A stretch of DNA of 64,000 nt from Novipirellula galeiformis (GTDB lineage: Bacteria > Planctomycetota > Planctomycetia > Pirellulales > Pirellulaceae), in assembly GCF_007860095.1 (NCBI RefSeq), contig NZ_SJPT01000002.1:744001-808000 (forward strand). Direction: 5' to 3'. The notes under the pieces are model-generated. The model had not been told where the DNA came from. It saw nothing but the letters and a program-made list of their open reading frames with translations, and made no database searches. The translations under genes were made by a program, and so were the position numbers. Below, one piece after another: positions 25,085-37,028 of the stretch. Every line of letters starts with the position of its first letter. Position 1 is the stretch's first letter.

Positions 25085-26785
25085 TCAGGCGGTTTCAATG
25101 TTCGCGATGTCGTGAAGGCCCAGTTCCGTGATCGCTTGTTCTCGGATCTTAAACTTTTGGATTTTGCCAGTCACGGTCGTTGGAAAACGTTCGACGAACT
25201 TCCAGTAGCGTGGCACCTTGAACCGCGACAACGATTCACCACAAAATTCACGCAACTCCGCTTCGGTTGCCGTGTCTCCGCGTTTCAATTTGACCCACGC
25301 CAAAACCTCTTCCCCAAATCGACGATCAGGCACTCCCACGACTTGCACGTCTTCGACCGCGGGATGTTCGTAGAGACGTTCTTCGATCTCTCGCGGGTAG
25401 ATATTTTCGCCGCCACGGATAATCATGTCGTGCAAACGCCCGGTGATGCGATAGTATCCGTTGGATTGCCGCATGCCGAGGTCTCCGGTATGCAGCCAAC
25501 CGTCGGCGTCAATCGCCGCGGCGGTTCGGTCCGGCATGTGATAATAACCGATCATCACACCATGCCCACGTCCACAGAATTCACCCTGCACGCCATCACC
25601 AAGTTCCTGGCCCGTGTCGGGATCGATAATCTTCGCCTCAAAACCCGGCAATGTCTGTCCCACAGTACCGACGCGAAGTTCGATGGGGTCGTCCGTACGC
25701 GTTTGAGTGATTAACGGCGAAGCTTCGGTTTGACCATACCCAATCGTGATCTCGTTGGCCCCCATCTCTTCGGTGACCCGTTTCATCAACTCGATCGGAC
25801 AGGGGCTTCCCGCCATGATGCCAGTACGCAATGAAGTCAGATTGCGTTGCGGATAGTCGGGGTGTTCAAGTTCCGCAATGAACATCGTCGGCACCCCATA
25901 TAGCGAGGTGCATCGTTCGTGTTCAATCGCACCGAGCGTTGCCTCGGCGCTAAAGCTTTCCGCCGGAAAAATCATCGCTGATCCGTGGACAACGCATACC
26001 ATCGTCCCCAACACGCAACCGAAACAATGGTACAGCGGAACCGGCAAACAAATTCGGTCACGGTGATCCAACCGCTGAGATCGCCCCGCGTAAAACGCGT
26101 TGAGCAGCACGTTACGATGCGACAACATCGCCCCTTTGGGATGTCCGGTGGTTCCGGAGGTGTACTGAATATTGATCGCGTCGGTGGGTCTTAAAGCGTT
26201 CGCGATGTCTTCAACTCGCTGTTGCGAAACAGACTCGCCACGCGAGTAAAGCTGGTCCCACATCAAGGCATAAGGTTGACGATTGCCACGTAGTGCAATG
26301 ATCCATTCCAATTTGGGGAAAGCCTTGCTCTGCAATTGACCGGGCGACGCAGACGCGAGTTCGGGACAAGTTTGGCAAAGCATGTCGAGAAAGTGCGATG
26401 ACTTATAGTGATCGATGAGTGCCAAGCCACGCACATCGGACTGTTGCAACGCATACGCTAACTCGCTGGCGCGATAGGACGGGTTGATGTTGACCAACAC
26501 GACGCCGATTCGCGCCGTGGCAAACTGTAGCAAAACCCACTGCGGAACGTTCGTCGCCCATACCCCAAAATGGTCTCCAGGGACAAACCCCAGACCCAAC
26601 AACCCTCGTGCGATACGGTTAACGTCCGCATCAAACTCAGCCCATGTCATGCGAGCACTGGCGGCGCAGAACACAAACGCATCATCGTCGGGAAACCGCC
26701 GCGCCGTGCTTTGCAACACTTGCCCGATCGTCAATCCATCGACCCACGGTACCGACGAATCACCCTCTTTTCTCGTGACGCCCAT
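25085..26785 (-). CDS. AMP-dependent acyl-CoA synthetase (ACSF2-like)
   Basis: This 566-residue adenylate-forming ligase activates a carboxylic acid to its CoA thioester. Motifs: IQYTSGTTGHPKGAMLSHRN (P-loop), ITIGYGQTEASPL, GWLHTGDLGM, ITGRLHDMIIRGGENIYPRE (hinge and A8), and VTGKIQKFKIRE with the A10 Lys. Length and motif order match medium-chain/branched fatty-acid ligases like ACSF2 and AtuH-type enzymes. It is divergent from the thiolase gene across a 215-bp intergenic stretch that must hold both promoters. Confidence 0.9.
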   Translation of the reverse strand: MGVTRKEGDSSVPWVDGLTIGQVLQSTARRFPDDDAFVFCAASARMTWAEFDADVNRIARGLLGLGFVPGDHFGVWATNVPQWVLLQFATARIGVVLVNINPSYRASELAYALQQSDVRGLALIDHYKSSHFLDMLCQTCPELASASPGQLQSKAFPKLEWIIALRGNRQPYALMWDQLYSRGESVSQQRVEDIANALRPTDAINIQYTSGTTGHPKGAMLSHRNVLLNAFYAGRSQRLDHRDRICLPVPLYHCFGCVLGTMVCVVHGSAMIFPAESFSAEATLGAIEHERCTSLYGVPTMFIAELEHPDYPQRNLTSLRTGIMAGSPCPIELMKRVTEEMGANEITIGYGQTEASPLITQTRTDDPIELRVGTVGQTLPGFEAKIIDPDTGQELGDGVQGEFCGRGHGVMIGYYHMPDRTAAAIDADGWLHTGDLGMRQSNGYYRITGRLHDMIIRGGENIYPREIEERLYEHPAVEDVQVVGVPDRRFGEEVLAWVKLKRGDTATEAELREFCGESLSRFKVPRYWKFVERFPTTVTGKIQKFKIREQAITELGLHDIANIETA

Positions 26786-27000
26786 TTTGTAACTCCCGAG
26801 TTCGAGTTCCTTCTATTTTAGGCTATGGGTGTCAAGACGAGCGTTTGAAAGTTGCCAAAAATAACTCGTCCCTCTAGCGGTGGTTGCATACAATAGAGGA
26901 ACGGTGGTTCTGAGTGGCAATTCGGGTTAGGTTGCTTACCAGATTGACTCCGTAATCCGTAAAACGCTGCACGCTGTTTTCGTTTTCAAAGGGTCATCCG

Positions 27001-28176
27001 ATGCAGGACGCCTTTATCCTTTCCGCCTGTCGTACGCCGATCGGACGGTTCCAGGGTGTGTTTGCGTCGGTCCCCGCAACTGAGCTTGCGGCGATTTCAA
27101 TCCATGAAGCGGTCACCCGAGCCCACTTGTCGTTCGCGGCAATCGACGAGGTGATTCTTGGTCACGTATTGACCACCGGGGTTGGCCAAGCGCCGGCACG
27201 CCAAGCAGCGCTCGCCGCGGGACTTCCCGTAACCGTCGCTGCCTATACCGTGAACAAGGTTTGTGGATCTGGGTTAAAAGCGGTAATGTTGGCGGTCCAG
27301 GCAATCCGCTGCGGCGAAGCGAATGTCATCGTGGCCGGAGGTATGGAGAACATGAGTCGATCGCCCTGGGTTCTCGCTCGTAATTCACCGCCGCTTGGAG
27401 ACCGCGTACTTGTCGATTCCCTCATGCACGACGCGCTCGTCTGTTCCTTCAGCGGATGTTCGATGGGAGCCATTGCAGAGCAACTCGCCGACAAAGCGGG
27501 CATCGGCCGATCCGACCAAGACCGCTATGCGTTGGAAAGTCATCGCCGTGCACTCGAGGCAACCCAAGCGGGTGTTTTTACATCGGAGATAGTGCCCGTT
27601 ACCACGGGACACGAATCAGCGCAGGTGACCATCCGATCCGATTCGGGGCCTCGTAGCGACAGCACACTGGAGCGGTTGTCCGCGTTATCGCCTGCGTTTC
27701 GCGATGACGGAACGATCACGGCGGGAAACGCCTCGATGCTTAGTGATGGCGCTGCGGCAGTGGTCGTTGGCAATCGTTCCGCCTGTGATCGATCGAGCCA
27801 AACCCCCTTGGGCCGCGTCGTGGCTGCTGCCACGTCAGGTGGCAAACCGAGCGACGTGTTCACCGCACCGGTCGAAGCAATCCTGGAAGTCGTTCACAAA
27901 TCGGGGCACGCGTTAAGCGATATTGATCTCTTCGAAATCAACGAAGCCTTCGCGGTCGAGATGATCGCGTGCATCGACCAGCTCGCGCTGCCCTCCGATC
28001 GCGTCAATATTCATGGAGGCGCGATTGCTTTAGGACACCCCATCGGCGCCAGTGGCGCTCGGGTGCTGGTAACGTTGCTACACGCGTTAAAACATCGTGG
28101 AGCCCGATTGGGCATTGCCGCGCTTTGTTTGGGCGGAGGTAACGCCGTGGCCATGCTCGTCGACAGGAACGTTTGA
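27001..28176 (+). CDS. acetyl-CoA acetyltransferase (thiolase)
   Basis: This 391-residue thiolase keeps the acyl-accepting Cys ([13 protein letters not shown]), [13 protein letters not shown], the [12 protein letters not shown] motif, the His in [17 protein letters not shown], and the second Cys in [14 protein letters not shown]. Length and motifs fit biosynthetic/degradative AtoB/PhbA-type enzymes that form or split acetoacetyl-CoA. Its stop is followed at once by the next ATG at 28177. The gene would close the beta-oxidation-like route of the neighbouring SDR and ligase. Confidence 0.92.
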   Translation: MQDAFILSACRTPIGRFQGVFASVPATELAAISIHEAVTRAHLSFAAIDEVILGHVLTTGVGQAPARQAALAAGLPVTVAAYTVNKVCGSGLKAVMLAVQAIRCGEANVIVAGGMENMSRSPWVLARNSPPLGDRVLVDSLMHDALVCSFSGCSMGAIAEQLADKAGIGRSDQDRYALESHRRALEATQAGVFTSEIVPVTTGHESAQVTIRSDSGPRSDSTLERLSALSPAFRDDGTITAGNASMLSDGAAAVVVGNRSACDRSSQTPLGRVVAAATSGGKPSDVFTAPVEAILEVVHKSGHALSDIDLFEINEAFAVEMIACIDQLALPSDRVNIHGGAIALGHPIGASGARVLVTLLHALKHRGARLGIAALCLGGGNAVAMLVDRNV

Positions 28177-29037
28177 ATGAGTGCCTGGATTCGGCTCGGC
28201 GAAATCGAATTGTTGCCCGTTAGTGGTGGGCGATTGTGGATCGATGGCGGCAATATGTTCGGCGTGATTCCACGCATGCTTTGGCAACAAGTCGCCGTTC
28301 CCGATGAACAACATCGCATCTTGGTCGAAACCAATTGTGTGCTGGTTCGCACGGGAACTTCACTTGGTTTGATTGATACCGGATACGGCAGCAAAGCAGC
28401 AGAGAAGATTCGCAACCGCTACTCCATGGAACCGGGACTGCCATTGCTGCGGAACCTCGCCCGCTGCGGCGTTGCCCCTGAGGATATCGATTGGCTGATT
28501 CTATCGCACTTGCATTTTGATCATGCCGGTGGCGCGACGTATCGCGATCCGACGGGGCAACTACGCCCGACATTCCCACGTGCTCGGCACTTCGTGCAAC
28601 AGCGTGAATGGGACGACGCCACCGGAGAATTACCCGAGTTAGCCGGCGCGTATTTTCTCGATGACTTCGTGCCGCTCTTGGATGCCGGGCAACTCGAACG
28701 AGTCCAGGATGCCGCAGAAATTGTCCCTGGAGTCTCGGTCGCTCTGACCGGTGGCCATACACGCGGGCACCAAATGGTGGTGTTGCACTCGGAAGACTCC
28801 TGGGCGGTCTACCCCGGCGACCTCGTCCCCACAGCGGCTCATCTGGAAACGTTCTGGACTTTGGCGTACGACCAATTTCCATTAACAGTCCGCCGTTTAA
28901 AACCGGAAATCATTCACGACATCGTCTCACAACACCGGATCATCCTCTTCTCGCACGATCCCTCCACTCCCGCTGGGCTACTCAACCACGCCGTGGACGG
29001 CAAACTCGAGATCACGACCCCTTGGGCTTCGAGATAG
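28177..29037 (+). CDS. metallo-beta-lactamase fold hydrolase
   Basis: This 286-residue MBL-fold protein has the zinc motif [13 protein letters not shown] (HxHxDH), a second ligand in [12 protein letters not shown], the Asp in [11 protein letters not shown], and a late His in LFSHDPSTP. It has no signal peptide. Its ATG begins the base after the thiolase stop. Cytosolic MBL hydrolases next to thiolases may act on thioesters or lactones, but the substrate is unknown. Confidence 0.85.
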   Translation: MSAWIRLGEIELLPVSGGRLWIDGGNMFGVIPRMLWQQVAVPDEQHRILVETNCVLVRTGTSLGLIDTGYGSKAAEKIRNRYSMEPGLPLLRNLARCGVAPEDIDWLILSHLHFDHAGGATYRDPTGQLRPTFPRARHFVQQREWDDATGELPELAGAYFLDDFVPLLDAGQLERVQDAAEIVPGVSVALTGGHTRGHQMVVLHSEDSWAVYPGDLVPTAAHLETFWTLAYDQFPLTVRRLKPEIIHDIVSQHRIILFSHDPSTPAGLLNHAVDGKLEITTPWASR

Positions 29038-29084
29038 CTTCCCCCATCATTCAAGCCGAGCGAGTGGGCCATTCTGCAAAAAGC

Positions 29085-30185
29085 TTACGTTGAAGCGCGG
29101 GCGGTGGATGCTTCCGCACGCAGTTGGCGATTTCGCTTGAACAAGCTGATAATTCCTGCGGTCAGCGAGCGTTCTTCGGTTTTGCGGTAGGGTGAGTCTG
29201 CGGGCAGCGATTCCATCAAACGGCGATGGGCTTCGGGCATGGCATGATAGGGCAATGATGGAAACAAGTGGTGCAACGCATGGAAACGCGTCCCCACGGG
29301 GCCCCATAATTCCGTGATCCAGGCGTGATGCGGATAATTCACCGAGTCGAGCATCTGATCCATGAATGCCATCTCCTCTCCGTCATTGGACCAGCGGTGA
29401 GACCCAATCGTACGCACCGAATTAATGAAGATGATGCACACCGAGAGCAGATACGCTTGGATCAAGAATGGCGTCGGCCATTGTCCGACCAAGATCGGTA
29501 CGACGACGATGATCGCCAGACTCCAAAGAAAGCAGAAGAACTCTTGAATGTAGATGATCTTCATCGTTTGCTTGTTCGGCAGGGGACGGATGTAGGTTGG
29601 ATCCATCACCATCGACGAAGCATGTCGGTGGACGAAAGCTCGGAATCCCGGAATGGTCCATGCCAACGGGGTGAGCAATAGAAAACGAACCACCGCGAAA
29701 ATGGGAATCACCAAGGACCAGGAAAGGTAGAACAAAATCTGCCACGTTTGTTGATGTTCCAAAGGCATGTACTCTCCGTCATGCTTCGTCCCATAGTGCT
29801 TGCGGCGATGATGATCAATATGCGTGTAGTAGACAAACGACGGAATCAAGAAGGGGATTCCACATAGTAGATTCCAGGTGATTCGAAACCATTTCAGTTG
29901 CCGAGTATTTCTCTGATGTACCACTTCATGAATGAACAACGAAGCTCGGTAAAACAGCAAACAAGAGGCAAAAAAGAAGGCGATTTGTTGGAAACTTCCC
30001 GTATATCCCTGGTGCCGTTGATAGATCGGCCCTCCATGAACCATGCTGTAGCAATACGCGCCCGCAGCGTACGTCAAGAGAAAGTCGGTCCAATAGATCC
30101 AAGCGCGCGGTCGCAAGAGATCTCCTATCTGGCGACGGCAATCGGCGAAAGAAAAATCAGAAGGAGTTGTCGAGGGTGATGACAT
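29085..30185 (-). CDS. fatty acid desaturase family membrane protein
   Basis: This 366-residue di-iron membrane enzyme introduces double bonds or hydroxyl groups into acyl chains. Start chosen at ATG 30185 (MSSPSTTPSDFSFADCRR). Three histidine boxes are present: IHEVVHQRN, HIDHHRRKHYG and RFHALHHLFPSLPYH. Hydrophobic segments flank them (YWTDFLLTYAAGAYC; ITWNLLCGIPFLIPSFVYY; IIVVVPILVGQW). It is transcribed towards the end of the MBL gene, so the two are convergent. Substrate (phospholipid or acyl carrier) is unknown. Confidence 0.88.
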   Translation of the reverse strand: MSSPSTTPSDFSFADCRRQIGDLLRPRAWIYWTDFLLTYAAGAYCYSMVHGGPIYQRHQGYTGSFQQIAFFFASCLLFYRASLFIHEVVHQRNTRQLKWFRITWNLLCGIPFLIPSFVYYTHIDHHRRKHYGTKHDGEYMPLEHQQTWQILFYLSWSLVIPIFAVVRFLLLTPLAWTIPGFRAFVHRHASSMVMDPTYIRPLPNKQTMKIIYIQEFFCFLWSLAIIVVVPILVGQWPTPFLIQAYLLSVCIIFINSVRTIGSHRWSNDGEEMAFMDQMLDSVNYPHHAWITELWGPVGTRFHALHHLFPSLPYHAMPEAHRRLMESLPADSPYRKTEERSLTAGIISLFKRNRQLRAEASTARAST

Positions 30186-30479
30186 GGCTACGTTGGCGAA
30201 GTAGAGAAATTGTCCATTGCGTATATTGTTCCGTCGGGACAACTATGTCAAAAGAAAAAAGGGATGTCAAAGCGGATCCAACCAAGAATTGACTCCAAAC
30301 CGTGGCACAAGACGCCTAACGTTTCCAATTCAAAGGAGTCAAATTGAGCCACGCGAATCAACGTCCTCCCGCCTCCTTGCCCATTTTACCCGCCAACGTT
30401 CAAACGACGGTCGCTAATGAGCCCTCCCGGCACTCCGTCGGCGAAGGTCGAACCTTGCCTTCTTACAATCCTAGACCGC

Positions 30480-31832
30480 CTAATTTTGGATGCAGTAGAT
30501 TCGTGACGCGGTGCGGATCAGCAATCGGTCTCCTGCGATTGCGGGCGACGCCATGCCCATGTCGTCATCGGACAACTCATTGCTGCCGATCACTTCGAAT
30601 TCGTTGCCCGCCTTAATCATCGTTGTTTTGCCATCCTCATTTAAGCAAAAAACTTTGCCATCGTATGCCCAAGGCGACGCAGTGTACCCGCCCCCTTGGG
30701 GGATTCGCTTTTTGGAATAAATTTCGGAACCGTCAACCGCGTCATACGCGGCGAAAAGGCCTCGATCGTAGAGCACGTAGACAATCCCGTCGTATGCCAA
30801 CGTCGATGGGTTATAGGGTGCTGCGGTCGGCTGGCTCCACACGATCGACGCATTGGAAGTTTCCGTACCCTCGAGTGAGATATCCCCTTTACCTCCTGGG
30901 CGAATCGCATACAGCGGGCGATAGGGATCACCGACATAGCCTGAACTGAGATACAACAGCCCTCGGTATTGATACGGCGTGGCGATCGTGATGGTAGACA
31001 TTCCCGTCAATGACCAGAGCAAATGCCCATCGAGATCGTAGGAGCGCACCTGCCCCGATCCCAGCGTGACAATCTCAGTCCGCAATTCGTTGTTCCAGAT
31101 GAAGGGGGTCGACCAATTGCTCTTTTCATCCCGCTCGGTCCGCCAAATCGACTGGCCAGTATGTTTGTCAAACGCCTGCAAATACGATTCTTCCTCGTTG
31201 TCGTTGACCACATACAAACGATCGCCATGCAAGACGGGCGAGGCCGCTGTTCCCCAACCGTAACGCGTTTTGCGTGGGGCGATATCTCGCATCCAAACCT
31301 CGTTCCCTTGCATGTCAAAGCAATAGATTCCGACGCCACCAAATAACACGTAGACGTGCTCTCCGTCGGTGACCGGCGTCTCTGATGCAAGGCTATTCTT
31401 TAGGTGGATTGAGCTTTGGGGCGTGGCCTTGCGAACTTGTTTCCTCCACAACGTGCCCCCATCTTTCAAATCAAGACACATCACGATCCATTCATGTTCC
31501 GACGATGGGGGTTCGGGACGATTACCACCAAAATAAAGTCCTTTCTTGGGCGTCTCTGCTTCGCCGAGGTTGACCACGGTCGTCACAAAGACACGGTCCC
31601 CCCACACGATCGGAGACGACCAACCACGCCCTGGAATGTCAGTCTTCCAGGCAACGTTTTCCGTTGCCGACCAAGTGTCGGGAAGCTGCCCCGGATCGTC
31701 GACGACTCCCGTCGCGTCGTGACCTCGGAATTGAGGCCAGTTTTCCACCGCCAAAGCCGACAGCGCCGGCAGGGCGAATGCAAACATGAGCGTGAACGAT
31801 TTCAGACTTCTTGCGTGCTGAGAAATGATCAT
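30480..31832 (-). CDS. secreted PQQ-binding-like beta-propeller protein
   Basis: This 450-residue protein has a signal peptide (SLKSFTLMFAFALPALSALA) and propeller repeats from residue ~30 on (NWPQFRGHDATGVVDDPGQL, SSPIVWGDRVFVTTVV, LQAFDKHTGQSIWRTERD, TASPWAYDGKVFCLNED). NWPQFRG is the usual planctomycete opening for this family. It has no recognisable catalytic residues; a PQQ-binding enzyme, a scaffold or a BamB-like role are all possible. The ~290-bp stretch before the desaturase has no supported gene. Confidence 0.88.
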   Translation of the reverse strand: MIISQHARSLKSFTLMFAFALPALSALAVENWPQFRGHDATGVVDDPGQLPDTWSATENVAWKTDIPGRGWSSPIVWGDRVFVTTVVNLGEAETPKKGLYFGGNRPEPPSSEHEWIVMCLDLKDGGTLWRKQVRKATPQSSIHLKNSLASETPVTDGEHVYVLFGGVGIYCFDMQGNEVWMRDIAPRKTRYGWGTAASPVLHGDRLYVVNDNEEESYLQAFDKHTGQSIWRTERDEKSNWSTPFIWNNELRTEIVTLGSGQVRSYDLDGHLLWSLTGMSTITIATPYQYRGLLYLSSGYVGDPYRPLYAIRPGGKGDISLEGTETSNASIVWSQPTAAPYNPSTLAYDGIVYVLYDRGLFAAYDAVDGSEIYSKKRIPQGGGYTASPWAYDGKVFCLNEDGKTTMIKAGNEFEVIGSNELSDDDMGMASPAIAGDRLLIRTASRIYCIQN

Positions 31833-32172
31833 AGAACGGATCGCGTGTGACTTTGATTAGTGGATCGAGCCACAATTGTACCGAATCAAATCACATCCGA
31901 CGAATGGCGCGATCCCCCAAGTACGCCAAACCGCTGCGCTGTGGATCGAAGCCACCGCGGCGAAACAAGGGAGCGGGCAAGTCCCATTGCAAGCAGGCAA
32001 GTCCCATTGCAAACGGATGGCCCATGTCGGGACGATCACAAAACACGCCCCGATGAAGCTCGACACGAAATCCTAACCATCAACGCATGCACCACGTCGG
32101 GGCCAGACCGAATCCACGATCGGCCCATGACGAAGTGACCATCGAAACCCTACGAATGGGATGATTTCGCGT
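31833..32172. other. intergenic region with a 17-bp direct repeat
   Basis: GGCAAGTCCCATTGCAA occurs at 31976-31992 and 31996-32012 (period 20). No gene, RNA or terminator is supported in these 340 bases. Confidence 0.6.
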
Positions 32173-34638
<2,466 letters not shown>

Positions 34639-35925
34639 ATGATTCGCCCCAATTTTGTTGTGCCTTTCGTCGTCGTCGTGGCCTGCGTCACGTCCCCATT
34701 CCACCCCGATATGGCATCGTCCCGTGCTGCGGCGAACGACGCCAAATCCGACGCGATGGTTCCCAGCCATCGGAAAGCGGCACTCGCGGGCGATGTTGTC
34801 CCGCAGCGAGTTAGGATTTCCCCGACACAAGTCAACCCAACTCATGACACCGAGTTCGTTTGTGTCGGCGAGCGTGCCTTCGCCTTCGAACGTGCCTTCG
34901 CCTTCGAACATGCCTTCGCTCTCGAATCTGACAACCGCATCCAACCGGAACACGGTCCTGGGGTGATCGAAGGCCGCTTACAGCGTCTCGAGACTCTCAC
35001 CACATTTACGCTTCCGCAAGCCCCGGTACCAGCCGAACCTCTCTCAGTGAGGAATGCGGGCATCCAACCGTTCACCGAACGTGATGACGCGTGGTCTGAA
35101 GCACCGCGTTTTCTGATGGCACGCTGTGGCGAAGCGGATGTAACGGCGGAAAAAGGGGGGAGCGAGAAGGCAAATCCTCGCACGCTGATTAGCCAGCCGT
35201 CGGCTAAAAATATCACCGAAATGTCCGAAGCGGAAAGTCAGCAAGGCTTTGTCGCCTTGTTCGATGGCGCGTCATTCGACGGATGGGAGCATGGCGGTAA
35301 CTGGAAAATTGAAGAGGGTGCGTTCTATCGAGCCTCCAAGGGCGGCGCGCTGACGTACAAACGCAAACCGGTTCCGGACGACTTTGAACTCCGCTTCGAG
35401 TGGAAAGTTTCCAAAGGCTGCAACAGCGGCGTGTATTACCGACCGGGACAAGTCGAGTACCAAGTGCTCGATAACGTGGACAGCCCCTATGGTGAGAACC
35501 CACGCCAAGCGGCCGCGTCCCTGTTTTTCTGTATGGCTCCGTCCAAAGACGCCACGCGGCCGGTGGGACAATGGAACACGGGGCGTGTCGTTTGCAAGGG
35601 ATCCGTGATCCAGCACTGGCTCAATGGTGAAAAGGTACTGGACTTTGATTACAGCGACCCGAAATGGGCGGCGATGGTGGAATTGTTAACGATTCGCGGC
35701 GGTGATTTGAGCGGACGCGGTGGCGAGCTTTGGTTACAAGATCACGGCCAACCGGTGTGGTATCGCAACCTGCGTTGGCGACAAATTCCCGCCGACGAGC
35801 AACTGACGCCGTCCGCTGAATTTCAGCCGATGCCTGTGCCCCCGGGGCCGCTCGCGAAAGAACAAGCCCGAGTGCAAAGAATGCTGGAACAGGCTAAAGC
35901 TAAAGCAAAGGGGAGTGGGAACTAG
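34639..35925 (+). CDS. DUF1080 (3-keto-disaccharide hydrolase) domain protein with long N-terminal extension
   Basis: From ATG 34639 the 428-residue product has a signal peptide (MIRPNFVVPFVVVVACVTS). Residues ~195-410 form the DUF1080 domain: FVALFDGASFDGWEHGGNW, FELRFEWKVSKGCNSGVYYR, QVEYQVLDNVD and GGELWLQDHGQPVWYRNLRW. Members act on keto-sugars or bind glycans outside the cytoplasm. The ~190 residues before the domain match nothing known to me and include a threefold in-frame RAFAFE/HAFALE repeat. A shorter form from ATG 35221 would lose the signal peptide. The frame is also open upstream to 34540. Confidence 0.8.
   Translation: MIRPNFVVPFVVVVACVTSPFHPDMASSRAAANDAKSDAMVPSHRKAALAGDVVPQRVRISPTQVNPTHDTEFVCVGERAFAFERAFAFEHAFALESDNRIQPEHGPGVIEGRLQRLETLTTFTLPQAPVPAEPLSVRNAGIQPFTERDDAWSEAPRFLMARCGEADVTAEKGGSEKANPRTLISQPSAKNITEMSEAESQQGFVALFDGASFDGWEHGGNWKIEEGAFYRASKGGALTYKRKPVPDDFELRFEWKVSKGCNSGVYYRPGQVEYQVLDNVDSPYGENPRQAAASLFFCMAPSKDATRPVGQWNTGRVVCKGSVIQHWLNGEKVLDFDYSDPKWAAMVELLTIRGGDLSGRGGELWLQDHGQPVWYRNLRWRQIPADEQLTPSAEFQPMPVPPGPLAKEQARVQRMLEQAKAKAKGSGN
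34873..34926 (+). repeat. in-frame 18-bp repeat, three copies
   Basis: CGTGCCTTCGCCTTCGAA occurs twice (34873, 34891) and a variant at 34909. It encodes three six-residue units within the DUF1080 protein extension. Unit length is a multiple of three, so copy-number change keeps the frame. Confidence 0.85.
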
Positions 35926-36021
35926 TCGCGTCAAAGAGAGAACGAGCTCCGAGGGAGCGACGACAATGTCCCCCCACGCGGCCGTTGCCGCGTCGCGGAT
36001 GTTCATTCCGGCAAGAGAGTC

Positions 36022-36996
36022 TTAGTGCCCCTTGCCGTCTTTGTTCGCGTGAATGCGTTCGAACCAATCAATCGCCGCCTGCGGAATGAGTTCGTGTTGG
36101 CCGTCAAAAATCGTCACGGTGGCGTTGCCCGAGGTGCGACGGAACAACGGTTTCCGGGCGCCGTAGCTTGGGTCCACAATGGGACTTTGGAGCGATTCGG
36201 GAACCTGTGCTTTCTCAACAAAGTAGCGAATATCGCCATCGGACAAGCGATCCTGAGGGCTCGCGACCTCGTTGAAGGCCAACAACGAATGGCTGATCGG
36301 CACGCTGCCATCGTGCCCGTCACGAATTCCTGCGTTCAGATGCAGCGTGACGCCTTTCGCATTAGCGAGATACGTCAGCGGAGATCGATCGCGATACTGT
36401 TGATCGATTGCGGTACTCTCGCCTGGTGCACCCCCACATGAAGCGGCAACGTTGCGGAAGTAATTGCGTCCGGCGAGTTTGCACTCTTGATACCACGCGC
36501 TCAGATCCGAGATGGGAACCCACACCGAAACCCCGGCCCAAATCGAAGGATGATGTCCCGCCATCACCAGCGCCGTATAGCCGCCGCCGGAGGTACCAAC
36601 GAGGTAAACGGAGTTGCTGTCGATGTTGACCGTCTTCTTTGCGTAATCAACGGCGCTGACGATGTCCTTGACCACCCACTCCGAACCTGTCGCCTCGGGG
36701 CGAACGTTCGGACCCCGGAAATTGGGATGGATGTACGCCCAGCCTTTCTCGATACACCAAGCTTCGATTGCTTTGTGACTCGTCTGTTTGTAATCCCCGG
36801 ACCAGGTGTGCAGGGCGACGACGAGAGGAACGGCAACATCCGACGCGGGAGCATAGAACATCGCAGGTTGCTGAGTCGCATCGGCCGAACTGAGATAGCG
36901 GATCTCCTGTGCCTGTTGCCCCTGGGCGATGCCGCCAGACGTTTCCAACGTGACCACCCCCAAGGCGAGGACTGCGTTTCGTATCCAAGTTCTCAT
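36022..36996 (-). CDS. secreted alpha/beta hydrolase (prolyl-oligopeptidase/esterase-like)
   Basis: This 324-residue protein begins with a signal peptide (MRTWIRNAVLALGVVTLETS). The nucleophile elbow is YLVGTSGGGYTALVMAGH (Ser in GTSGGG), and VTIFDGQHELIPQAAIDW carries the candidate His; AGIRDGHDGSVPISHS may hold the acid. The fold matches the prolyl-oligopeptidase/dienelactone family. It sits divergent from nothing and follows the beta-helix gene on the same strand, 32 bp downstream, so the two may form a transcript for polysaccharide breakdown. Substrate unknown. Confidence 0.85.
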   Translation of the reverse strand: MRTWIRNAVLALGVVTLETSGGIAQGQQAQEIRYLSSADATQQPAMFYAPASDVAVPLVVALHTWSGDYKQTSHKAIEAWCIEKGWAYIHPNFRGPNVRPEATGSEWVVKDIVSAVDYAKKTVNIDSNSVYLVGTSGGGYTALVMAGHHPSIWAGVSVWVPISDLSAWYQECKLAGRNYFRNVAASCGGAPGESTAIDQQYRDRSPLTYLANAKGVTLHLNAGIRDGHDGSVPISHSLLAFNEVASPQDRLSDGDIRYFVEKAQVPESLQSPIVDPSYGARKPLFRRTSGNATVTIFDGQHELIPQAAIDWFERIHANKDGKGH

Positions 36997-37028
36997 GATC
37001 CGATATTCCTGATCTATCTGAAGTATGA